Shown piece by piece: positions 1-4,858 of a stretch of DNA of 5,194 nucleotides. This stretch comes from an uncultured Eubacteriales bacterium. Its GTDB lineage: Bacteria; Bacillota; Clostridia; Oscillospirales; Acutalibacteraceae. The stretch is taken from assembly GCA_900319615.1 (NCBI GenBank), contig ONPE01000116.1, forward strand, positions 1 through 5,194, given 5' to 3'. Positions within the stretch are counted from its first letter, which is position 1, and every line of letters starts with the position of its first letter. Under the pieces are notes generated by a model. The model ran no database searches and was not told the origin of the DNA. It was given only the letters and a program-made list of their open reading frames with translations. The position numbers and the translations under genes were made by a program.

Positions 1-456
1 GAGCGCGACCCCGAGCATATCAAGGACAAGGTATTCTATTATCAGGGCGGTATCCGCGAGTTTGTCAACTATATCCACAAGAAAAAGGGCTATACTCCCA
101 TCCACAATGAGGTCATCTATCTGCGCACGGCTAATATGGAAAACACCTGCGAGGTCGAGATAGCCATGCAGTATAACGACAGCTATAACAACGATATCCG
201 CTCCTTTGCCAACAACATCCATACCACCGACGGCGGTACTCACGAGGAGGGCTTCCGCAGAGCGCTGCCCCGCGTGATGAATAACTACGCGACAAAGTTC
301 AACAAGATAAAAGAGAAAGATAAAGACCTCAAGCTCGAGTTTGAGGATTACAGAGAGGGTCTTACCGCGATAATCTCGGTCAAGATCACCGAAGCTCAGT
401 TTGAGGGCCAGACCAAGGCTTCTGGAGAAGGCTCTCGCCTCTGCAAAGGCTCGTGA
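1..456 (+). CDS. gyrB: DNA gyrase subunit B, N-terminal-side fragment (5' cut by window, 3' frameshifted)
   Basis: This is the ATPase subunit of DNA gyrase, which drives ATP-dependent negative supercoiling with GyrA. The frame is open from base 1 and encodes the end of the GHKL ATPase domain and most of the transducer domain. Recognisable stretches are GGIREFVNYIHKKKG, the SFANNIHTTDGGTHEEGFR block, EDYREGLTAIISVK and FEGQTK. The QTK loop (409-417), whose lysine contacts the ATP gamma-phosphate in this family, is intact. By comparison with B. subtilis GyrB (about 640 aa), base 1 falls near residue 205. Right after QTK the frame loses homology, reads about a dozen unrelated residues (ASGEGSRLCKGS) and stops at TGA 454-456. 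The rest of gyrB continues in the next frame from about 419. The product as written would lack TOPRIM and be non-functional. The gene identity is certain; whether the break is biological is not. Confidence 0.93.
   Translation, partial: ERDPEHIKDKVFYYQGGIREFVNYIHKKKGYTPIHNEVIYLRTANMENTCEVEIAMQYNDSYNNDIRSFANNIHTTDGGTHEEGFRRALPRVMNNYATKFNKIKEKDKDLKLEFEDYREGLTAIISVKITEAQFEGQTKASGEGSRLCKGS
409..424 (+). other. Frame break / deletion junction in gyrB
   Basis: Codons CAG ACC AAG (QTK, 409-417) are followed after a single base by CTT CTG GAG (LLE) in the +1-shifted frame. B. subtilis GyrB has 33 residues between these two points, the last helices of the transducer domain. About 98 nt (3n+2) therefore appear to be missing. 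The hexamer AAGGCT occurs at the junction (415-420) and again at 428-433 and 446-451, so a deletion or assembly collapse between short direct repeats is plausible. The second copy that would have been used is not visible. Confidence 0.8.
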
Positions 457-1210
457 AGCCGCCCGAAAAGCCCGCGAGAACGTCCGCAGGAAAACAGGAC
501 TCGAGTCCGCGTCGCTCCCCGGCAAGCTCGCCGACTGTCAGTCCAAGGATCGCAGCGAGACCGAGATCTACATCGTCGAGGGCGACTCCGCAGGAGGCTC
601 CGCAAAGCAGGGTCGCGACAGGAAGTTCCAGGCTATCCTTCCGCTGTGGGGCAAGATGCTCAACGTCGAGAAGGCAAGGCTTGATAAGGTCTACGGAAAC
701 GATAAGCTCACCCCGGTCATCACCGCTTTAGGCGCCGGTATAGGCGAAGAGTTCGATACCGAGAAGCTCCGTTATGACAAGATCATCATCATGGCGGATG
801 CCGACGTCGACGGCTCGCATATCCGCACGCTGCTGCTCACTTTCTTCTTCCGCTATATGCGTCCGCTGATTGAAGAGGGGCACGTGTATATCGCCCAGCC
901 TCCGCTGTACCGTATCAGCAAGGGCAAGGATAACCACCGCTATGCCTACACCGATCAGGAGCGCGACGAGATACTCGCCTCGATAGACGGCAAGACCACC
1001 GTTCAGCGATACAAGGGTCTTGGTGAGATGGATCCCGAGCAGCTTTGGGAGACCACGATGAATCCCGAGACACGCACCATGCTCCGCGTGGAGCTGACCG
1101 ACGCGCAGGAGGCAGACGAGACCTTCTCTATCCTCATGGGCGATCAGGTCGAGCCGAGAAGAGAATTCATCGAAACCAACGCGAAGTACGTCCAGAACCT
1201 TGATATTTAA
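419..1210 (+). CDS. gyrB: DNA gyrase subunit B, TOPRIM and C-terminal fragment (no valid start; continues gyrB in another frame)
   Basis: This carries the C-terminal half of GyrB, including the Mg-binding TOPRIM domain that works with GyrA in DNA cleavage. Homology begins at CTT 419 (LLEKALASAKAREAARKARE) and runs to TAA 1208-1210. TOPRIM motifs are intact: EGDSAGGSAKQG with the catalytic Glu codon at 578-580, and the DADVDGSHIRTLLL acidic triad at 797-811. QRYKGLGEM, LWETTMNPETRT and the C-terminal FIETNAKYVQNLDI follow. It lacks the long insert found in E. coli GyrB, giving the short Gram-positive form. The frame is open upstream only to a stop at 371-373. The only nearby start-like codon, TTG 401, lies inside homologous upstream coding sequence without a Shine-Dalgarno, so this is not an independent gene. 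No other lesion is visible in 263 codons, which argues for a recent break or an assembly error. ParE is a less likely identity given the adjacent gyrA. Confidence 0.92.
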   Translation, partial: LLEKALASAKAREAARKARENVRRKTGLESASLPGKLADCQSKDRSETEIYIVEGDSAGGSAKQGRDRKFQAILPLWGKMLNVEKARLDKVYGNDKLTPVITALGAGIGEEFDTEKLRYDKIIIMADADVDGSHIRTLLLTFFFRYMRPLIEEGHVYIAQPPLYRISKGKDNHRYAYTDQERDEILASIDGKTTVQRYKGLGEMDPEQLWETTMNPETRTMLRVELTDAQEADETFSILMGDQVEPRREFIETNAKYVQNLDI

Positions 1211-1234
1211 AAAGCCTTCCCCTTGAGGGGAAGG
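1209..1234 (-). terminator. Possible minus-strand intrinsic terminator formed by the left element end
   Basis: Read on the minus strand, the GC-rich 8-bp hairpin (1234 down to 1215) is followed by C and then five T's (complement of A 1209-1213). This has the form of a Rho-independent terminator against antisense transcription. Nothing shows that such transcription occurs. Confidence 0.35.
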
Positions 1235-1236
1235 TG
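1213..1236 (+). repeat. Left terminal inverted repeat
   Basis: This 24-bp repeat matches 1347-1370 in inverted orientation with no mismatch. It forms its own hairpin, stem 1215-1222 with 1227-1234 and loop TTGA. Confidence 0.9.
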
Positions 1237-1251
1237 TCACCGTAAGGTGAC
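1236..1251 (+). repeat. Internal hairpin, left side of element
   Basis: GTCACC (1236-1241) pairs perfectly with GGTGAC (1246-1251) around the loop GTAA. It occupies the same relative place as the 1321-1344 hairpin on the right but has an unrelated sequence. Confidence 0.75.
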
Positions 1252-1320
1252 GGATGAGGTGTCTGCCGCCTGATTAAAATAGAGAATACCGATGAGGTGC
1301 ATCTATCCACCTCATCCGAC

Positions 1321-1344
1321 CAATTTGCCTCGGTCGGCAAATTG
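1321..1344 (+). repeat. Internal hairpin, right side of element
   Basis: CAATTTGCC (1321-1329) pairs perfectly with GGCAAATTG (1336-1344) around a 6-nt loop, TCGGTC. An alternative fold pairs CCGACC (1316-1321) with GGTCGG (1332-1337). Confidence 0.75.
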
Positions 1345-1346
1345 CC

Positions 1347-1370
1347 CACCTTCCCCTCAAGGGGAAGGCT
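1347..1370 (+). repeat. Right terminal inverted repeat
   Basis: This is the exact inverted copy of 1213-1236 and is also self-complementary (stem 1349-1356 with 1361-1368, loop TCAA). No T-run follows on the + strand, so it is not a canonical terminator for transcripts heading into gyrA. Confidence 0.9.
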
Positions 1371-1377
1371 AAAGATA

Positions 1378-1393
1378 ATGAGGTGTTTTTTTG
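1378..1393 (+). promoter_or_regulatory. Shine-Dalgarno and TTG initiation site of gyrA
   Basis: GAGGTG (1380-1385), complementary to the 16S anti-SD core, lies 5 nt (all T) before TTG 1391-1393. It decides the start, because the next in-frame candidate, ATG 1457, has no Shine-Dalgarno. The octamer ATGAGGTG at 1378-1385 also occurs twice within the upstream element (1254-1261, 1292-1299), and its complement CACCTCAT lies at 1308-1315, so the site could be sequestered in the mRNA. Confidence 0.75.
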
Positions 1394-3991
1394 GATAACG
1401 AGAACAAGAACATTAACAATACAGAGAATGAGGATTTTGAAGCAGAATACTCCGAGATGATGAATCATACCGAATACAGCTCCGGCAAGATCATCGACGT
1501 AGATATCAACCGTGAGATGCGCAAGTCGTTCCTTGACTACTCCATGAGCGTCATCGTTTCGCGTGCGCTGCCCGATGTGCGCGACGGACTCAAGCCCGTC
1601 CATCGCCGTATCCTTTATAATATGTACGAAAACGGCATAACAGCCTCAAAGCCTCACCGCAAGTGCGCCTACACCGTCGGTGAAGTGCTGGGTAAATATC
1701 ATCCCCACGGCGACGCCTCGGTATATGACGCGATGGTTCGTCTGGCGCAGGATTTCTCGATGCGCTATATGCTGGTAGACGGTCACGGCAACTTCGGCTC
1801 CGTAGACGGCGACCCGCCTGCGGCTTACCGTTATACCGAGAGCCGCATGAGCAAGATAGCCTCCGAGATGCTCGCGGATATCGACAAGGAGACCGTCGAC
1901 TTCATGCCGACCTTTGACGATGTGCTCACCGAGCCCACCGTCCTGCCGTCGAGATTCCCGAACCTGCTGGTAAACGGCTCCAACGGTATCGCCGTCGGTA
2001 TGGCGACCAACATCCCTCCGCACAATCTCGGCGAGACAATCGACGCGATGTGCCTCTTGATAGATAATCCCGACGCTGAGATAGCCGACCTGATGGAGTG
2101 TATGCCGGGTCCGGATTTCCCGACCGGCGGTTTGATCATGGGTCGCTCGGGTATCCGCGCTGCTTACGCGACCGGCAGGGGTAGGATAGTCGTCCGCGCC
2201 AAAACCGAGATCGTCGAAGCCAAGAACGGACGCTTCAAGATCGTCGTCACCGAGCTGCCCTACAGCGTCAACAAGGCGAGATTGATAGAGAATATCGCGA
2301 ATCTCGTCAAGGATAAGCGCATCGAGGGTATCTCAAATATCGAAGATCACTCCGACCGCAACGGTATGCATATAGAGATCGACATAAAGCGCGAGGCATC
2401 CGCACAGGTAGTGCTGAACCATCTGTTCATGATGACTCAGATGCAGACCACCTTCGGCGCGATAATGCTCTCCATCGTCAACGGCGAGCCGAAGATCCTG
2501 ACCCTCAAAGAAATGCTGCAGTGCTACATAGAGCATCAGGAGAAGGTCATCGAGCGCCGCACCATCTTCGATCTGCGCAAGGCGAAGGAGCGTATGCACA
2601 TCTTAGAGGGCTTGAAGGTCGCGATCGACTTCATCGACGAGGTCATCGCCATCATCCGCAAGTCCAAGGATCAGGCTGCGGCTAAGCTGGCGTTGTGCGA
2701 GCGCTTCGGTCTCGACGACGTTCAGGCTCAGGCGATAGTCTCCATGCGACTTGGTCAGCTGACCAACATGGAGCGTGCCAAGATTGAGGACGAGATCGCG
2801 TCCCTCGCAGAAAAGATCAAAGAATTCAACGAGATCATCGAGAGCGAGTCTAAGCGCCTCTCCATCGTTAAGGAAGAGGCTATGGAGATCCGCAACAAGT
2901 ACGCCGATCCGCGCCGTACCGAGATCTGCGCGATCACCGGCGAGGTCGATATAGAAGACCTCATCCCGCAGGAGGACTGCGTGGTCACGATGACCAAGTT
3001 CGGATATATCAAGCGTCTGCCTCACGATACCTACAAGATCCAGAACCGCGGCGGCAGAGGCATAGCAGGCATGACCAGACGTGACGAGGACGTAGCGACC
3101 GAGATGTATATCAGCAACTCGCACGACTACAACCTGTTCTTCACCAACAAGGGCAGAGTCTACCGCATCAAGTGCTATGAGATCCCCGAGAGCACCCGTC
3201 AGAGCAAGGGCATTAATATCGCAAATATCCTGCCGCTTGCCGCTGATGAAAAGGTAACCTCGATGATCCGCATCCCGTCATTTGATGATGACAAGTACCT
3301 TATCATGGTAACAAAGAAAGGCATCATCAAGAGGATCGCGCTCTCTGCCTACGATACCGCACGCAAGGGCGGTCTTATCGCGCTCGACCTCAACGAGGGC
3401 GACGAGCTCGCATGGGTACGCATGACCGACGGCAGCAACGAGGTCATTATCGCGACAAAGAAGGGTATGGCGATACGTTTCCGCGAGACCGACGTCCGCC
3501 CGATGGGTCGTCTTGCACGCGGAGTTAAGGCGATGAAGCTCAAGGAGGGCGACAGCATCGTCGGCATGAGCATCATCGAGAAGGACAAGCTGATCCTCAC
3601 GGTATCCGAGACCGGCTTCGGCAGACTCAGCTCGCCCGACGACTACCGCCTGCAGTCCAGAGGCGGCAAGGGCATCATCAACTACCATGTCCTCAAGTAC
3701 GGCAACGTAGCCGCGCTGACAGTTGTTCCGCTCGGCGACGACGTCATCATAATCGCGGATAACGGAGTCATCATCCGCATCCTCGCGTCTACCATCCGCG
3801 TTTGCTCCCGTCCGTCAAAGGGCGTCACGATAATGAAGATAAAGGGCGATCATAAGGTAGTGTCCGTATCCGGAGCGCCTCACGACGAGGACGAGGCACA
3901 GGCTGCCGAGGACGACGAGAACGCCGAATCCCCCGAGGATCTCGTGCCGGATGAACCCGAGCAGGACGAAGCTGAAACCGAAGAAGAATAA
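1391..3991 (+). CDS. gyrA: DNA gyrase subunit A
   Basis: This 866-residue subunit breaks and rejoins DNA through a tyrosine-phosphate link and wraps DNA with its C-terminal domain. Residues 1 to about 35 are an Asn/Glu-rich extension absent from B. subtilis GyrA. The breakage-reunion domain starts at about DINREMRKSFLDYSMSVIVSRALPDVRDGLKPVHRR. The quinolone-determining segment is HPHGDASVYDAMVRLAQ (residues 104-120). The catalytic tyrosine is Tyr148 in AAYRYTE (codon 1832-1834). The coiled-coil gate spans roughly 461-505, followed by ADPRRTEI. A beta-pinwheel domain runs from about 515 to 828, with the GyrA box QNRGGRG at 551-557 and a second, QSRGGKG, at 755-761; these separate it from ParC. 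Residues 829-866 form an acidic tail with 20 Asp/Glu of 38 and no Lys/Arg. TTG is chosen for its Shine-Dalgarno; ATG 1457 would remove 22 residues without losing any conserved part. The gene is intact and probably cotranscribed with gyrB. Confidence 0.97.
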   Translation: MDNENKNINNTENEDFEAEYSEMMNHTEYSSGKIIDVDINREMRKSFLDYSMSVIVSRALPDVRDGLKPVHRRILYNMYENGITASKPHRKCAYTVGEVLGKYHPHGDASVYDAMVRLAQDFSMRYMLVDGHGNFGSVDGDPPAAYRYTESRMSKIASEMLADIDKETVDFMPTFDDVLTEPTVLPSRFPNLLVNGSNGIAVGMATNIPPHNLGETIDAMCLLIDNPDAEIADLMECMPGPDFPTGGLIMGRSGIRAAYATGRGRIVVRAKTEIVEAKNGRFKIVVTELPYSVNKARLIENIANLVKDKRIEGISNIEDHSDRNGMHIEIDIKREASAQVVLNHLFMMTQMQTTFGAIMLSIVNGEPKILTLKEMLQCYIEHQEKVIERRTIFDLRKAKERMHILEGLKVAIDFIDEVIAIIRKSKDQAAAKLALCERFGLDDVQAQAIVSMRLGQLTNMERAKIEDEIASLAEKIKEFNEIIESESKRLSIVKEEAMEIRNKYADPRRTEICAITGEVDIEDLIPQEDCVVTMTKFGYIKRLPHDTYKIQNRGGRGIAGMTRRDEDVATEMYISNSHDYNLFFTNKGRVYRIKCYEIPESTRQSKGINIANILPLAADEKVTSMIRIPSFDDDKYLIMVTKKGIIKRIALSAYDTARKGGLIALDLNEGDELAWVRMTDGSNEVIIATKKGMAIRFRETDVRPMGRLARGVKAMKLKEGDSIVGMSIIEKDKLILTVSETGFGRLSSPDDYRLQSRGGKGIINYHVLKYGNVAALTVVPLGDDVIIIADNGVIIRILASTIRVCSRPSKGVTIMKIKGDHKVVSVSGAPHDEDEAQAAEDDENAESPEDLVPDEPEQDEAETEEE

Positions 3992-4008
3992 CTTCGATTG
4001 ATCAGATA

Positions 4009-4070
4009 TACAATCCTCAGTCGCATGACGCAAGCGTCTGCTGACAGCTCCCTTTTAAAAGAGAGCCTTT
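4009..4070. repeat. Palindromic intergenic repeat (two hairpins) between gyrA and zapA
   Basis: Two consecutive hairpins occupy most of the 96-nt gap. The first spans 4020-4045: GTCGCA, bulged T, GACG, loop CAAG, CGTC, TGC, bulged T, GAC. The second spans 4047-4066 (GCTCCCTTTTAAAAGAGAGC), a 20-nt palindrome with one C/A mismatch pair. Read on the minus strand, the order is AAAGGCTC, palindrome, GAGCTGTCAGC, then GACTGAGGATTG. This resembles a repeat family I recall from gut Clostridia intergenic regions; membership is from memory and unverified. The second hairpin is followed only by CCTTTG, so it would be a poor terminator for gyrA. Confidence 0.55.
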
Positions 4071-4087
4071 GAGGTGGAGGAAAAGAT
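4071..4087 (+). promoter_or_regulatory. Shine-Dalgarno of zapA
   Basis: GAGGTGGAGG (4071-4080) includes GGAGG, spaced 7 nt from ATG 4088. This strong ribosome binding site starts immediately after the repeat hairpins and fixes the zapA start. Confidence 0.85.
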
Positions 4088-4858
4088 ATGGAAAATAAAA
4101 AGACAAGGGTAAGCGTGTTCGTTGCCGGTCAGCGCTTCAACATCCTTACCGATAAAAGTGAAAAATACGTTTTGGATATTGCCTCGGAAATAGACGCGCG
4201 CATCAATTCTCTTGTCGTTACCGGCGATATGACCCGCGAGCGTGCCGCCGTGCTGACCGCGCTTGATTACGCCGACGATACCGCTCTCGATAAAGAGGCT
4301 CTCGCCGAGGTCAAGGAGCAGATCAAGGATTATCTGCACGAGATCGAGCGCCTCAGCGACAGCAACGCAAAGCTCAGCGCAGATTACAACAATCTGAAAT
4401 CCGAGTATGAGCGCCTGATCGCTCTGCGTCGTTCATCCGACGACGCTCAGAGAAAGCTCGAAGATAAAGAGAAGCAGATCGCCGCGCTCGAGGAGCAGCT
4501 GAAAAGTGCCGAAAAGCTCGCAGAGGAACAAAAACAGCGTATAGCTCAGCTCGATGATGAAAAGCAGCAGCTCTCAAAAGCTGTCGAAGAGTTGACGCAG
4601 GAGCTTGAAGCAGCCAAGGATCAGCCAGCCGTCCCCGTACCGACCGACGACGACGCCCCGGAGGAAAAGACCATCACCGCCGAGGACGATCTGTTCTTTG
4701 AGCCGGAGGAAGAAGCAGAGGCGATCAAGCCCGATAAAAAGAAGAAAAATCGCCATGAGCACAGCCATGTGAACCCCTATCAGCAAAAGGCAAAGGATAA
4801 GGAAAAGGGCTATACTCAGCAAAGGCAGTACACCTTCTTCGACATAAATGAAGAATAA
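4088..4858 (+). CDS. zapA: ZapA-family cell division protein with extended coiled coil and charged tail
   Basis: ZapA proteins are cytoplasmic dimers or tetramers that bundle FtsZ filaments and stabilise the Z-ring. Residues 4 to about 70 match the ZapA domain: KTRVSVFVAGQRFNIL, then a YVLDIASEIDARI helix, then the characteristic RERAAVLTALDYADD helix. A long heptad-rich coiled coil follows (about 70-177; ERLSDSNAKLSADYNNLKSEYERL, LEDKEKQIAALEEQLKSAEKL). After it come a Pro/Asp/Glu linker (178-212), a Lys-rich stretch (214-241, with DKKKKNRHEH) and the end YTFFDINEE. No signal peptide or membrane segment is present. At 256 residues it is about three times the classic 85-110 aa ZapA. The start has a strong Shine-Dalgarno. 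The gene overlaps the U32 gene downstream, a neighbourhood I know from other Firmicutes. The ZapA-fold assignment is confident; the role of the added C-terminal part is unknown. Confidence 0.85.
   Translation: MENKKTRVSVFVAGQRFNILTDKSEKYVLDIASEIDARINSLVVTGDMTRERAAVLTALDYADDTALDKEALAEVKEQIKDYLHEIERLSDSNAKLSADYNNLKSEYERLIALRRSSDDAQRKLEDKEKQIAALEEQLKSAEKLAEEQKQRIAQLDDEKQQLSKAVEELTQELEAAKDQPAVPVPTDDDAPEEKTITAEDDLFFEPEEEAEAIKPDKKKKNRHEHSHVNPYQQKAKDKEKGYTQQRQYTFFDINEE

Larger units (their letters stand above)
1213..1370. mobile_element. 158-bp MITE-like element with perfect 24-bp terminal inverted repeats
   Basis: The left end (1213-1236, starting AGCCTTCCCC) is the exact reverse complement of the right end (1347-1370, ending GGGGAAGGCT). 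Each terminal repeat is itself a hairpin, an 8-bp stem CCTTCCCC/GGGGAAGG with a 4-nt loop. Inside each end sits a second hairpin (1236-1251 left, 1321-1344 right), then an inner inverted repeat, GGATGAGGTG (1252-1261) against CACCTCATCC (1308-1317). There is no coding capacity, so any mobility would depend on a transposase elsewhere. Flanks are A-rich (AAA on both sides), so a target duplication of 3 nt or so is possible but not demonstrable. The element begins 2 nt after the gyrB stop and ends 20 nt before the gyrA start. Similar CCTTCCCC...GGGGAAGG repeats are, as I recall, widespread in gut Clostridia genomes. A purely structural intergenic repeat is the alternative reading. Confidence 0.8.

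Noticed and set aside
401..418. TTG 401 as an independent start for the GyrB TOPRIM fragment
   Set aside because: It lies out of frame within conserved upstream gyrB coding sequence (FEGQTK), has no Shine-Dalgarno, and the encoded RARPR residues have no GyrB homology.
728..1240. Long minus-strand open frame opposite gyrB
   Set aside because: It mirrors the strongly conserved GyrB frame; its protein looks like a codon-pattern shadow, with no recognisable domain or ribosome binding site.
1271..1280. TGATTAAAAT inside the element as a -10 promoter box for gyrA
   Set aside because: No acceptable -35 lies 16-18 nt upstream, and the TG is one base too far away for an extended -10.
1213..1370. CRISPR array or tRNA in the gyrB-gyrA gap
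   Set aside because: The repeats are inverted, not regularly spaced direct repeats, and no cloverleaf or T-loop sequence is present.
1374..1379. GATAAT as a -10 box just before gyrA
   Set aside because: The best-spaced -35 (TTCCCC 1351-1356) matches poorly, and transcription would start at about the start codon, leaving no Shine-Dalgarno.
2603..3124. Minus-strand open frames opposite gyrA (this and several shorter ones)
   Set aside because: The + strand encodes unambiguous GyrA throughout, and the antisense products show no family features.
3998..4014. TTGATC and TACAAT as a zapA promoter
   Set aside because: The boxes are only 5 nt apart, and TACAAT appears to be the edge of the palindromic repeat.
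4047..4070. Palindrome after gyrA as an intrinsic terminator
   Set aside because: The stem is AT-rich in its upper half with a mismatch, and only CCTTTG follows rather than a T-run.
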